Shown piece after piece: positions 1 to 8,484 of a stretch of DNA of 64,000 nt (position 1 is the stretch's first letter; each line of letters starts with the position of its first letter). Source of the stretch: PCRC01 sp017848435 (GTDB lineage Bacteria; Pseudomonadota; Gammaproteobacteria; Burkholderiales; Burkholderiaceae_C); assembly GCA_965284315.1 (NCBI GenBank), contig OZ260072.1, positions 310,001 through 374,000 of the forward strand, read 5' to 3'. Both the position numbers and the translations under genes were made by a program. The notes below the pieces were generated by a model. The model made no database searches. It was not told the origin of the DNA and saw only the letters and a list, made by a program, of their open reading frames with translations.

Positions 1-59
1 GCCACCAACAAGGCGGCGCCGACAAAACCCAGCGCTGGCAGTTGGAAGGAAATTTTCAT
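1..59 (-). CDS. N-terminus of an exported or membrane protein (partial)
   Basis: ATG at 59..57 reading leftward opens a frame that leaves the window after 19 codons. The visible start is one or two basic residues followed by a hydrophobic stretch (ISFQLPALGFVGAALLV), typical of a signal peptide or first transmembrane helix. A weak AAGG lies about 8 bases upstream. Too little remains to assign a family; a chemoreceptor or other inner-membrane protein is possible. Confidence 0.5.
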   Translation of the reverse strand, partial: MKISFQLPALGFVGAALLV

Positions 60-299
60 GGCGAAACCTTTGCGGTTGTTGAACGATGCTCCGACTGTAA
101 AAACCGTATGTGACAACCACATGACATTTTTCAGACAAGCTGACAGGCGGTTGACCACACGCGCAGCCCGTTTTCCCTCTGGCACCGGGCCAAACCGGCG
201 GTTGATGCACATCACAGGTGCACAGGGTGGCGTCATGGCATGGTCATAAAAATGTCACCAAGCCGCTCTAACCTCGCACCAACCCAACTTGGAGACGCC

Positions 300-794
300 A
301 TGATCAACCGCCGAATTGCCCTCAATGCCAGCCTGGCCATTGCCATGACCGCCGCCCTCGCCGGCTGCGCCACCCAACCCGCACCGGTCACCGTGGCCGA
401 GACGATTGCCGCCACGCCGTCGCTCAGCACGCTGAACGACCTGGTTGGCAAGGCCGGCCTGACCGACACGCTCAAATCCGCTGGCCCCTTCACCGTGTTC
501 GCCCCGAGCAACGAGGCTTTCAAAGGCCTGAGCACCAAAACCATGGACGAGCTGGCCGCCGACCCGGCCAAACTCAAGGCCGTGCTGACCTACCACGTGC
601 TGCCCGTCAAGGTCACCGCCGCAGAAGCCACCTCCAGCAAGGTCAAGACCGTCAACGGCGCCGAAGTCGCCATTGCCAAGGCCGGCAGCTTTGTGACGGT
701 GGAAGAATCGCTGGTCGAGAAGGCCGACCTGCTGGCCAGCAACGGCGTGGTCCATGTGGTGGACCGCGTCATGTTGCCCCCGGTCAAGCGCTGA
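300..794 (+). CDS. FAS1 (fasciclin) domain lipoprotein
   Basis: A 164-residue protein with a lipoprotein signal: hydrophobic stretch, then lipobox L-A-G-C with Cys23 as the predicted acylated residue. One FAS1 domain fills the rest. The H1 box (FTVFAPSNEAF, about residues 64-74) and H2 box (GVVHVVDRVMLP, about 149-160) are both clear. FAS1 domains mediate adhesion or surface interactions; the bacterial role is usually undefined. The ATG at 300 is preferred over an upstream in-frame start at 240 because GGAG lies just before it and the signal peptide begins there. The gene stands alone and ends in a strong hairpin terminator. Confidence 0.88.
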   Translation: MINRRIALNASLAIAMTAALAGCATQPAPVTVAETIAATPSLSTLNDLVGKAGLTDTLKSAGPFTVFAPSNEAFKGLSTKTMDELAADPAKLKAVLTYHVLPVKVTAAEATSSKVKTVNGAEVAIAKAGSFVTVEESLVEKADLLASNGVVHVVDRVMLPPVKR

Positions 795-806
795 GCGGCT
801 GCCACG

Positions 807-837
807 CCGCCCGGCAAGGCTTCCGGGCGGTGTTTTT
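807..837 (+). terminator. Rho-independent terminator of the FAS1 gene
   Basis: Perfect 8-bp stem CCGCCCGG (807-814) with CCGGGCGG (823-830), an 8-base loop, then TGTTTTT. It starts 13 bases after the FAS1 stop codon. Confidence 0.85.
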
Positions 838-900
838 AAGAAAAATCGGCCTCAAGCCTTAGTAAAAACTCGTGGTTAAGCTACAAAAATCATAGTAAAA
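838..900 (-). repeat. Dispersed 65-base repeat, copy A
   Basis: Read on the minus strand this contains the family core CACTAAGGCTTGAGG-like block (here TACTAAGGCTTGAGGC) followed by a T-rich tract and AAAAAC, preceded by a small palindrome (CTATGATTTTTGTAG). It abuts the T-run of the FAS1 terminator and lies upstream of ppx. Copies B-F elsewhere in the window share the same layout. Confidence 0.75.
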
Positions 901-962
901 CAGGTCGAAGCCCGCCCCGCAGGCGGCACCCAGGCTGGCCACAGTGCGCTGACGGCAGTGCT

Positions 963-2495
963 ATGCTGGCCAGTCACTTTCACACGCACATGCACAACGG
1001 AACCCGCCTCGCGGCTGTGGACCTCGGGTCCAACAGCTTTCGTCTTGAGATTGGCCAACTCGACCACGGTCAAATCCACCGAACCGAATACCTCAAGGAA
1101 ACCGTGCGCCAGGGCAACGGCCTGGACGCAGCACGCAACCTCACGCCCGAAGCCATGCAGCGCGGCTGGGATTGCCTGGCCCGCTTTGGCGAGCGGCTGG
1201 CCGGCTTTGAGCCGACGCAGGTGCGTGCGGTGGCCACCCAGACCCTGCGTGAAGCGCGCAACCGCGACACTTTTCTGAGCCGCGCCAAAGAGGTGCTGGG
1301 TTTTCCGATCGACGTGATTTCCGGCCACGAAGAAGCCCGGCTGATCTACCAGGGCGTGGCCCACCTGTTGCCGCAGTCCGACGAACGCCGGCTGGTGATC
1401 GACATCGGTGGCCGGTCCACCGAAATGATCCTCGGCCAGGCCCACGAGGCCAGGGTCATGGCCTCGTACCGGGTCGGCAGCGTGGCTTGGTCGATGAAAT
1501 ACTTCCCCGAAGGCCAGTGGACCACCGCTGCCTTTGAAACCGCCGAAATCGCCGCCAAGGCGGTGCTCGACGAAGCCCTGAACGCCTACCAGCCCGACAC
1601 CTGGGACGTGGCCTATGGCGCCTCCGGCACGGTGGGCGCGGTGGGCGAAGTGCTCGCCGCCGCCGGCTGGCCGCCCGGCCGGATCGACCGCGCCGGGCTG
1701 GACTGGCTGTTGGAATGCCTGCTCAATGCCCAGAGCGCCGACCGCCTGCGGCTCGACGGCATGCGCGACGACCGCAAGGCGGTGATTGGCGGCGGCATCA
1801 GCGTGCTGCTGGCGGTGTTCGATTTGCTGGAGATCGACCAGCTGCAGGTGGCCGACGGTGCCCTGCGCCACGGCGTGCTGTACGACCTGCTGGACCGCGA
1901 TGCACCGCAAACCGACGTGCGTTCCGCCTCGGTGCAGGCCCTGGCCAGCAAATTCCGGGTGGACGAAGCGCAGGCCGGCCGCGTCGCCAGCGTGGCACGG
2001 CATTTTCTGCACTCCCTGCTCGAAGGTGCGGCGGCATCACCGGTCGACGTGCAACGCACCGCCCGCAAGCTGTGCTGGGCCGCGCAGCTGCACGAGATCG
2101 GCATGCAGATCTCGCACAGCGACTACCACAAGCACGGCACCTACATCCTCGACCACGCCGACGTGGGCGGTTTTGCGGTGTCTGAACTGCACCGGCTGGC
2201 GCTCCTGGTGCTGGGCCACCGCGGCAAGCTGCGCAAGCTCGAAGCCGACTTCACCGACCCGCTGTTCGTGCTGCAACTGCTGGCGCTGCGGGTGGCCGTG
2301 ATTCTGTGCCACGCCCGGCGCAACCCGGCACTCGACAGCCTGGCGGTGGAATGCCACCCCGGCCAGCAGCTGGTGCGCCTGACCTGCGACCGCACCTGGG
2401 CGCTGGCCTACCCGCAGTCCAGCCATTTGCTGCGCGAAGAGGTGGTGGCCTGGCAGAAGACCCCCTGGCAGTTCGCGTTCTGCCAACGGGACTGA
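963..2495 (+). CDS. ppx: Exopolyphosphatase, Ppx/GppA family
   Basis: About 500 residues. The N-terminal ASKHA-type fold shows the phosphate-binding AAVDLGSNSFRLEIG motif and later the conserved IDIGGRSTE and YGASGT-like blocks. A C-terminal HD-like region contains AQLHEIG and an HADVGGF histidine cluster. The family releases terminal phosphate from polyphosphate or converts pppGpp to ppGpp. Location near ppk and sixA supports the polyphosphate role. Start is uncertain: ATG 963 and ATG 990 are both in frame and neither has a strong ribosome site; 990 begins closer to where the family usually begins. Confidence 0.93.
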   Translation: MLASHFHTHMHNGTRLAAVDLGSNSFRLEIGQLDHGQIHRTEYLKETVRQGNGLDAARNLTPEAMQRGWDCLARFGERLAGFEPTQVRAVATQTLREARNRDTFLSRAKEVLGFPIDVISGHEEARLIYQGVAHLLPQSDERRLVIDIGGRSTEMILGQAHEARVMASYRVGSVAWSMKYFPEGQWTTAAFETAEIAAKAVLDEALNAYQPDTWDVAYGASGTVGAVGEVLAAAGWPPGRIDRAGLDWLLECLLNAQSADRLRLDGMRDDRKAVIGGGISVLLAVFDLLEIDQLQVADGALRHGVLYDLLDRDAPQTDVRSASVQALASKFRVDEAQAGRVASVARHFLHSLLEGAAASPVDVQRTARKLCWAAQLHEIGMQISHSDYHKHGTYILDHADVGGFAVSELHRLALLVLGHRGKLRKLEADFTDPLFVLQLLALRVAVILCHARRNPALDSLAVECHPGQQLVRLTCDRTWALAYPQSSHLLREEVVAWQKTPWQFAFCQRD

Positions 2496-2521
2496 CACAC
2501 CGGGTTTCTTGACGGGTTGAA

Positions 2522-2554
2522 ATGAAACGGTATAAACTGTTTATACCGTTTCAT
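2522..2554. promoter_or_regulatory. 33-bp perfect palindrome, candidate operator
   Basis: Arms 2522-2537 and 2539-2554 are exact reverse complements, 16 bp each, around one central T. Each half contains TATA-like sequence. The site sits 20 bases before the start of the basic ribbon-helix-helix gene. No T-run follows, so an operator is more likely than a terminator. Confidence 0.7.
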
Positions 2555-2573
2555 CCCACCAAGAAAGAAATCC

Positions 2574-3047
2574 ATGGCAACTGCAAAAACCCCCGCAACA
2601 ACGCCCGCCTCCGCCAGCGACGCGGTGACAGCCGCCCCGGCAACCACCCCACCAGCCAAAACGGCCAAGGCCACCAAACCCGCCAAGGCCAAGGTGGTGA
2701 AGCCTGCCAAGCCCGTCAAGCCCGCCAAACCTGCGGCGGTGGCCAAGCCCAAGGCACCTGTCGCCAAGAAGCCGGTGGCCAAAGCGGTGGCCCCCAAGGC
2801 GGTGGCACCGAAAGTTGCCAAGCCGAAAAAGCCCAAGCTGGTGCGCGACAGCTTCACCATCCCCAAGGCCGAGTACCTGGTGTTGGACGACCTGAAGCAA
2901 CGCGCCAACAAGCTGGCCCTGCCCGCGAAGAAAAGCGAGTTGCTGCGCGCCGGCATCAAGGCCCTGGCCGCGATGGACGACGCCGCGTTGACCACCGCAC
3001 TGGGCAACGTGCCCGCCATCAAGACCGGCCGCCCCAAGAACGACTGA
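2574..3047 (+). CDS. Histone H1-like Lys/Ala/Pro-rich protein with C-terminal ribbon-helix-helix-like domain
   Basis: 157 residues. Residues 1 to about 88 are low-complexity K/A/P repeats (AKP, VKPAKP, AVAPK), resembling bacterial histone H1-like and AlgP-type tails. Residues about 91-132 look like a ribbon-helix-helix fold: strand RDSFTIPK, helix AEYLVLDDLKQRA, turn, then helix KSELLRAGIKALAAM. The basic tail should bind DNA non-specifically and the RHH part specifically, so a nucleoid-associated regulator is the best guess. The palindrome just upstream suggests autoregulation, which is inference. The frame is supported by strong GC3 bias and an ATG after an A-rich AAGAAAG. Confidence 0.8.
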   Translation: MATAKTPATTPASASDAVTAAPATTPPAKTAKATKPAKAKVVKPAKPVKPAKPAAVAKPKAPVAKKPVAKAVAPKAVAPKVAKPKKPKLVRDSFTIPKAEYLVLDDLKQRANKLALPAKKSELLRAGIKALAAMDDAALTTALGNVPAIKTGRPKND

Positions 3048-3077
3048 CGTTCTCCGCTGTGACCGCCCCCTGGGCGG

Positions 3078-3539
3078 CTACAGCATGTCGGGCGTTTGCA
3101 CCGTGACCACCACGGTCTGCGCATGCCCGTCGCGCTCGCGGTGGCGCAGCCACCACAGCGCGCCTTTTTTCACCGCGCATTCGGTCTCGGGCAGGCGCAG
3201 CAGCTGCGCCAGCGTCTGGCCCAGCATGGGCTGGTGGCCCACCACCAGCATCGGCACCCGACTGCTGGGCCACTGCACCAGCTCCAGCAACTGGGCCGGT
3301 GTGCCGTCAGGCCGCAGCTCGTCGCGCAGCTTGAATTTGCGGCCCAGTGCCAGCGCGGTCTGTTCGGTGCGCCGCGCGGGGCTGACCAGCACGCGGGTGC
3401 CTTCGGCCAACTGGCGGTCGAGCCATGCGGCCATGCGGGCGGCCTGCTTTTCGCCCCGTGGGGTGAGCGAGCGTTCCAGGTCGTTGTCGCCTTCGGCCCA
3501 CTCCACCGCTTCGGCGTGGCGCCACAGAATCAGGTCCAT
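3078..3539 (-). CDS. sixA: SixA-type phosphohistidine phosphatase
   Basis: 153 residues, a single histidine-phosphatase (phosphoglycerate mutase-like) domain. The catalytic LWRHAEA motif puts the phospho-accepting His at residue 8; the second catalytic His is in VVGHQPM (about residue 102). SixA enzymes remove phosphate from phosphohistidine on signalling or PTS proteins. The start lies 4 bases beyond the ppk stop codon, so the two are co-transcribed, as in many betaproteobacteria. Confidence 0.9.
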   Translation of the reverse strand: MDLILWRHAEAVEWAEGDNDLERSLTPRGEKQAARMAAWLDRQLAEGTRVLVSPARRTEQTALALGRKFKLRDELRPDGTPAQLLELVQWPSSRVPMLVVGHQPMLGQTLAQLLRLPETECAVKKGALWWLRHRERDGHAQTVVVTVQTPDML

Positions 3540-3542
3540 TGC

Positions 3543-5636
3543 TCAGCCCTTTCGCTGGCCCTTGCGGGCGTCGTAACGGGCCATCAGCGCGCCCTGGGCG
3601 CTGGCTCCGTGCGGTTGTGTGGTGCGCTGGTAGCGGCCATCGGCTTGCAGGTCCCAGGCGTCGGCGCGGTCGTGCAGGTAGGGCACCAGGCATTCGTCGA
3701 TCACGCGCTGGCGCAGCACCGGGTCGGTCACCGGCCAGGCGAGTTCGATGCGGCGCATCAGGTTGCGGTTCATCCAGTCGGCACTGGACAGGTAGAGGCT
3801 TTCCACCGTGCCCGCGCAGAAATAGAACACCCGTGAATGCTCCAGAAAGCGGCCAATCACCGAGCGCACACGGATGTTGTCGGTCACGCCGGGCACACCC
3901 GCGGGCAGCATGCAGGCGCCACGCACGATCAGGTCAATCTGTGCGCCCTGCTGGCCAGCACGCACCAGCGCCAGCATCACGGCCTCGTCGGTCAGCGCGT
4001 TCATTTTGGCAACGATGCGGGCCGGTTGGCCCTGTGCGGCGGCAGCGCCCACCGCGTCGATCGACTCGATGAACTTGCGCTGCAACTGGAACGGCGCCAC
4101 CCACAGGCGCTGCAACTTGGGCAAACGGCTCTGGCTGGCGAGGTGCAGGAACACGCTGTCCATGTCGGCAGTGAGCAGCGGGTCGGCGGTGAGGTAGCTC
4201 AGGTCGGTGTAGAGCCGGGCGGTGCGGGGGTTGTAGTTGCCGGTGGACAGGTGGGCGTAGCGCCGCAGGTGCCGGCCTTCACGCCGGGTGATGAGCAGCA
4301 TCTTGGCGTGGGTCTTCAGCCCCACCACGCCGTACAACACCTGGGCGCCGATGGACTCCAGCATCTCGGCCCAGTTGATGTTGGCCTCTTCGTCAAAGCG
4401 CGCCTTCAGCTCCACCACCACGGTGACTTCCTTGCCCTTGCGCACGGCTTCGCGCAGCAGGCCCATCAACTCTGAGTCGGCGCCGGTGCGGTAGATGGTC
4501 TGCTTGATGGCCAGCACGTGGGGGTCGTTCACCGCCTCGCGCAGGAAGGCGAGCACCGCGTCGAAACGCTCGAAGGGCTGGTGGACCAGCGCGTCGCCGG
4601 CCTTGAGCTGCTCAAAGAACGGTTGGCCCTGGCGGATTTGTTTGGGCCAGCTGGCCTGGTATGGCGGGAACAGCAGCTTGGGCTGGTTGACGAGGTCGAT
4701 CAGCTGCGACAGGCGGGCCAGGTTCACCGGGCCATGCACCCGGTACAGCGCGCCCTCGGGCAGGTTGAACTCCTTGAGCAAATAGCCCGCCAGGAACTCC
4801 GAGCAACCGGCCGACACCTCCAGCCGCACCGCCTGGCCGTAGTGGCGCATGACCAGGCCTTCGCGCAGCGCGGTGCGCAGGTTTTGCACGTCGTCTTCGT
4901 CCACCGCCAGATCAGAATGGCGGGTGACGCGGAACTGCGAGAACTGGCCGACTTCGCGGCCAGGGAACAAATCCACCAGGTGGGCGCGGATCACGCTGGA
5001 CAGCGACACCAGCACCGTGTGTTTGCCCGACACCTTGGCTGGCAGCCGTATCAAACGGGGCAGCACCCGCGGCACCTTGACGATGGCGATTTCGTTCTCA
5101 CGGCCAAAGGCATCGCTGCCACCGAGCCGGGCAATGAAGTTGAGCGACTTGTTGGCCACCTGCGGAAACGGATGGGCCGGGTCGAGGCTGACCGGGATCA
5201 GCAGTGGCCGGACCTCGCGTTCAAAGTACTCACGGACCCAGCGGCGCTGCGCCGCATTGCGCTCACCGTGCGACAGGATCTTGATGCCGTTGCGGGCAAA
5301 GGTGGGCAGCAGGTCGTCGTTGTAGAGCGCGTACTGCTGTGCCACCAGCGCGTGGGTGGCCGCAGCCATGGCCTGGAAGCTGACGCTGCTGTAGCTGCCT
5401 TTGTCGTCCTGGCCTTGGGCGGCAATCAGGTGGGGTGCGGCGCGCACCTCAAAGAATTCGTCGAGGTTGGAGGACACGATGCACAGGTAGCGCAGGCGTT
5501 CCAGCAGCGGCACGTCGGGACGGTGCGCCCAGTCGAGCACACGTTCGTTGAAGGCCAGGATGCTGTGGTCGCGGTCCAGCAGGGTGACGGCGGCACGTGG
5601 GGGCGATGCGGTGGTGGGCAGTGGCATCGGAGTCAA
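3543..5636 (-). CDS. ppk: Polyphosphate kinase 1
   Basis: 697 residues, normal PPK1 length. The enzyme reversibly polymerises the gamma-phosphate of ATP into inorganic polyphosphate. Conserved features are the N-terminal SILAFNERVLDWA and SSNLDEFFEVR blocks, the KTHAKMLLI segment carrying the catalytic phosphohistidine, and STGNYNPRTARLYTD. First gene of a ppk-sixA pair on the minus strand. An internal ATG four codons downstream is an alternative start. Confidence 0.96.
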   Translation of the reverse strand: MTPMPLPTTASPPRAAVTLLDRDHSILAFNERVLDWAHRPDVPLLERLRYLCIVSSNLDEFFEVRAAPHLIAAQGQDDKGSYSSVSFQAMAAATHALVAQQYALYNDDLLPTFARNGIKILSHGERNAAQRRWVREYFEREVRPLLIPVSLDPAHPFPQVANKSLNFIARLGGSDAFGRENEIAIVKVPRVLPRLIRLPAKVSGKHTVLVSLSSVIRAHLVDLFPGREVGQFSQFRVTRHSDLAVDEDDVQNLRTALREGLVMRHYGQAVRLEVSAGCSEFLAGYLLKEFNLPEGALYRVHGPVNLARLSQLIDLVNQPKLLFPPYQASWPKQIRQGQPFFEQLKAGDALVHQPFERFDAVLAFLREAVNDPHVLAIKQTIYRTGADSELMGLLREAVRKGKEVTVVVELKARFDEEANINWAEMLESIGAQVLYGVVGLKTHAKMLLITRREGRHLRRYAHLSTGNYNPRTARLYTDLSYLTADPLLTADMDSVFLHLASQSRLPKLQRLWVAPFQLQRKFIESIDAVGAAAAQGQPARIVAKMNALTDEAVMLALVRAGQQGAQIDLIVRGACMLPAGVPGVTDNIRVRSVIGRFLEHSRVFYFCAGTVESLYLSSADWMNRNLMRRIELAWPVTDPVLRQRVIDECLVPYLHDRADAWDLQADGRYQRTTQPHGASAQGALMARYDARKGQRKG

Positions 5637-5700
5637 AAAGAGCGTTTGTTACATGCTATGAAGTTTTGATGACACGCGTGTGACAAGACGCCAAGACCCG

Positions 5701-6636
5701 CTAAACCACCACCCCCGCCGCCCGACCCGCCGGGGCCACATGGGCCGCCACCTGCTGGCGGTATTCCAGCGACGACGGGTCGGCCTGCCAATGAATCAGT
5801 TCCAGCCGGCCGTCGAAGTGCTCTACCAGCGCGGTGCGGCTCTCGACCCAGTCGCCGTCGTTGCAGTAGAGCGTGCCGTCGATGGTGCGCATCTCGGCGC
5901 GGTGGATGTGGCCGCAGACCACACCGTGGTGGCCCAGTTTGCGCGCCTCGTGCGCCACCGCCACTTCAAAGTCCATGACGTAGTTCAGCGCCAGCTTGAC
6001 CTTGTGCTTCAGGTAAGCCGAGAGCGACCAGTAGGGCAGGCCCAGCCGCGCGCGCAGGCTGTTGAGGTGGCGGTTCATGCGCAGCGTGAACTCGTACAGG
6101 TTGTCGCCCAGGTAGGCCAGCCACTTGGCGCACTGGATCACGCCGTCGAAGTAATCCCCGTGCACCACCCACAGGCGGCGGCCGTCGGCGGTGGTGTGCA
6201 CCGTCTCCTGCACCACCTCGATGCCGCCAAAGCTGTGGCCAATGAAGCCGCGTGCAAACTCGTCGTGGTTGCCGGGCACGTAGACGATCTGGCAGCCCTT
6301 GCGGGCGCGGCGCAGCAGCTTCTGCACCACGTCGTTGTGCAGTTGCGGCCAGTACCATTTGCGGCGCAGTTGCCAGCCGTCGATGATGTCGCCCACCAGG
6401 TAGAGGTAGTCGCTCGGGTGGGTTTTCAGGAAGTCGAGCAACGCGGCGGCCTGGCAGCCAGGGGTGCCGAGGTGCAGGTCGGAGATGAAGATGGTGCGGT
6501 AGCGCTGGCCTTCGCCTTCGCTGTCATGGGCGCCATCGTTGTCGGTGTCGGCGCTGCCGTCGCTCGGCAGCAGCTTGGACCAGACGGCGCCACGCCCGTC
6601 TGCCAGAGGGTTGGCGCTGTCGAATGCGGTCCGCAT
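5701..6636 (-). CDS. Metallophosphoesterase, LpxH-like (UDP-2,3-diacylglucosamine diphosphatase family)
   Basis: 311 residues. Calcineurin-like metal ligands are all present: ISDLHLG (Asp53, His55), VGDIIDGW, PGNHDEF, VVHGDYFD and VCGHIHRAE. The pattern matches the LpxH-like COG2908 group rather than cyclic-nucleotide phosphodiesterases. Residues 1-45 form an acidic, disordered-looking extension. Its start codon overlaps the stop of the upstream acyltransferase gene in an ATGA arrangement, so the two are translationally coupled. Whether it is the lipid A enzyme or a paralogue cannot be decided from this window. Confidence 0.85.
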   Translation of the reverse strand: MRTAFDSANPLADGRGAVWSKLLPSDGSADTDNDGAHDSEGEGQRYRTIFISDLHLGTPGCQAAALLDFLKTHPSDYLYLVGDIIDGWQLRRKWYWPQLHNDVVQKLLRRARKGCQIVYVPGNHDEFARGFIGHSFGGIEVVQETVHTTADGRRLWVVHGDYFDGVIQCAKWLAYLGDNLYEFTLRMNRHLNSLRARLGLPYWSLSAYLKHKVKLALNYVMDFEVAVAHEARKLGHHGVVCGHIHRAEMRTIDGTLYCNDGDWVESRTALVEHFDGRLELIHWQADPSSLEYRQQVAAHVAPAGRAAGVVV

Positions 6637-7478
6637 CAGGCCCCCAGAAAGTGCTTTCGGTAGCGCAGCGGCAGATCGGCAATCCGCATCAGCATCGGCA
6701 GGTCGGCGGAGTTGAAGTCGGGGTCCCAGGCCGGGGGGCCAAGCACCTTAGCACCGAGCCGCAGGTAGCCCTTGATGAGGGCCGGCGGCTCCACTGGCAA
6801 GCTGCCGTCGAGCCGCTCCACCGGCAGTGGCAGCCGGGGCATCACGTGGTGTTCGATCGGCGCCAGGTGGGTCTGGCGCACCTGGTGCCAGATGCTGGCG
6901 GCCGCGTCACCGCTGACCACGCCGTTGTGCAGCATCGGGATGCTGGCACAGCCGATCATGGTGTCCAGCTGGTTGCGCACCATGAAGCCGGCCAGCGCAC
7001 CCCACAGCGCCATGATCACGCCGCCGTGGCGGTGGTCGGGGTGGACGCAGCTGCGGCCCAGCTCGACCATGCGCGAGCGCAGGCCGCGCAGGCGGGTCAA
7101 ATCGAACTCGGTGTCGCTGTAGGTGCTGCCAATGCGCTTGGCCTGGGCCGGGGTCAGCACGCGGTAGGTGCCCACCACCTCTTGCGTGGCCTCGTCGCGC
7201 ACCAGCAGGTGTTCGCAGAAGTCGTCGAACAAATCCACGTCGTGGCCGGGCAGCGGCGTGTTGAGCCGTGCACCCATCTCGCCCGCGAAAATGCTGTACC
7301 TCAGACGCTGGGCTTGCCGGACTTCGTCAAGGTGTTGCGCCCACGAAACCTGAATACCGCCGCGCCCGCCCGGTACGACTGCTTGAACGCCAGAATGGTC
7401 AGGCCGGTGAAGTGACCCCCTTGGCAGCGCGTGGGCTGCCGGTGACAGGGGGAAGGTGGGGTTCGGCAGTTCTTTCAT
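6636..7478 (-). CDS. GNAT-fold acyltransferase, OlsB/hemolysin-like
   Basis: 280 residues. Resembles the COG3176 'putative hemolysin' group that includes OlsB ornithine-lipid N-acyltransferases: the QRLRYSIFAGEMGA block, DEFCEHL-like block (DLFDDFCEHLLV), VGTYRVL, ELGRSCVHPDHRHG and MIGCASIPM are family-like. These enzymes transfer 3-hydroxyacyl chains from acyl carrier protein. ATG 7478 is chosen because AAGGAG lies just upstream; a TTG five codons earlier would place that site inside the gene. Coupled to the downstream LpxH-like gene, which suggests a lipid-related pair. Confidence 0.82.
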   Translation of the reverse strand: MKELPNPTFPLSPAAHALPRGSLHRPDHSGVQAVVPGGRGGIQVSWAQHLDEVRQAQRLRYSIFAGEMGARLNTPLPGHDVDLFDDFCEHLLVRDEATQEVVGTYRVLTPAQAKRIGSTYSDTEFDLTRLRGLRSRMVELGRSCVHPDHRHGGVIMALWGALAGFMVRNQLDTMIGCASIPMLHNGVVSGDAAASIWHQVRQTHLAPIEHHVMPRLPLPVERLDGSLPVEPPALIKGYLRLGAKVLGPPAWDPDFNSADLPMLMRIADLPLRYRKHFLGA

Positions 7479-7604
7479 CTTCTTCTCCTTCAACAGGAAC
7501 GGCGTTGTGCTTTAGGTGCCTCCATGGTGGCCACCGGTGATGACCGAGCTGTGGCAGTTGTGTGGCAATTGCATGACGGTGCAACGCACATGCGGCTTTA
7601 TTCC

Positions 7605-7670
7605 GCTACTGAATAAATAGCAAACAAACCAGATTTCACTAGGGCCCAAGGCCAATTTGGCTTGAAAACA
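7605..7670 (+). repeat. Dispersed 65-base repeat, copy B
   Basis: Begins with an imperfect palindrome (GCTACTGAATAAATAGC), then AGATTTCACTAGGGCCC, a C/G-rich link, TTTGGCTTGAAAACA. Intergenic, between arsH and the acyltransferase gene. Confidence 0.8.
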
Positions 7671-7714
7671 GCCCCCAAACAGGCGCTGGGGGCTCGGCCA
7701 AGCCCTCTGCCGCC

Positions 7715-8458
7715 CTAAATGCCGCGCTGGTTGACGCGTTGCGACAACGCGGCTGCGCTTTCCTTGCGCTCGCTGTAGCGGTCCACCAGGTGGGGCGACA
7801 CGTCGCGGGTCAGCAGCGTGAACTTGACGAGTTCTTCTGCCACGTCCACCACCCGGTCGTAGTAGGCCGAGGGCTTCATGCGGCCCGCTTCGTCAAACTC
7901 CAGAAACGCCTTGGCCACCGACGACTGGTTGGGGATGGTCAGCATGCGCATCCAGCGGCCCAGCACCCGCATCTGGTTCACCGCGTTGAACGACTGCGAG
8001 CCACCCGACACCTGCATCAGCGCCAGCGTCTTGCCCTGCGTGGGCCGCACCGCGCCGTCGCTCAGCGGAATCCAGTCGATCTGCGCCTTCAGGATGCCGG
8101 TCATCGCGCCGTGGCGCTCTGGCGAACACCAGACCATGCCCTCGCTCCAGGCGGCGAGTTGCCGCAGTTCCTGGACCCTGGGGTGGGACTCGGGCGCGCC
8201 GTCGGGCAAGGGCAGGTCGCGTGGGTCAAAGGTGCGGGTCTCGGCCCCCAGCGCCTGCAGCAGCCGGGCCGCTTCTTCCGCCAGCAAACGGCTGTAGGAA
8301 CGCTCGCGCAGCGAGCCGTACAGCAGCAGTATGCGCGGCGGGTGGCGCGACGGCGTGGCCGGGAACAGCGCGTCGGGCGAGGGTGGGTGAAAAAGCGCAG
8401 CGTCCACATTGGGCAGGTCGGCGGCAGTTGGGTGTGTCACAGGATCTTCACAGTTCAT
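7715..8458 (-). CDS. arsH: Arsenical resistance protein ArsH (NADPH-dependent FMN reductase)
   Basis: 247 residues with the ArsH extended N-terminus and flavodoxin-like fold: LLYGSLRERSYSR for FMN phosphate binding, WCSPERHGAMTGILKAQIDW, and QVSGGSQSFNAVNQMR. ArsH enzymes oxidise trivalent organoarsenicals or act as quinone/azo reductases. It is transcribed divergently from arsR, and the two start codons are only 26 bases apart around an operator-like palindrome, so ArsR probably controls both directions. Confidence 0.93.
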   Translation of the reverse strand: MNCEDPVTHPTAADLPNVDAALFHPPSPDALFPATPSRHPPRILLLYGSLRERSYSRLLAEEAARLLQALGAETRTFDPRDLPLPDGAPESHPRVQELRQLAAWSEGMVWCSPERHGAMTGILKAQIDWIPLSDGAVRPTQGKTLALMQVSGGSQSFNAVNQMRVLGRWMRMLTIPNQSSVAKAFLEFDEAGRMKPSAYYDRVVDVAEELVKFTLLTRDVSPHLVDRYSERKESAAALSQRVNQRGI

Positions 8459-8466
8459 TTCAATGC

Positions 8467-8482
8467 TTCAAATATAATTGAA
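8467..8482. promoter_or_regulatory. Candidate ArsR operator between arsH and arsR
   Basis: TTCAAATATAATTGAA: 5-bp arms TTCAA/TTGAA around an AT-rich centre, in the 26 bases separating the divergent arsH and arsR starts. It matches the usual AT-rich dyad of ArsR/SmtB operators. Confidence 0.65.
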
Positions 8483-8484
8483 AT

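Noticed and set aside
58..249. Plus-strand 63-residue open frame at the left edge
   Set aside because: It starts at the boundary of the opposite-strand partial gene, has no ribosome site, and its translation has no protein-like pattern.
2522..2554. Palindrome before the histone-like gene as a ppx terminator
   Set aside because: The arms are AT-rich and no T-run follows, so stability and sequence do not fit a rho-independent terminator.
2408..3124. 238-residue minus-strand frame opposite the histone-like gene
   Set aside because: It is the antisense of a low-complexity Lys/Ala gene, which yields a spurious Gly/Ala/Leu-rich frame.
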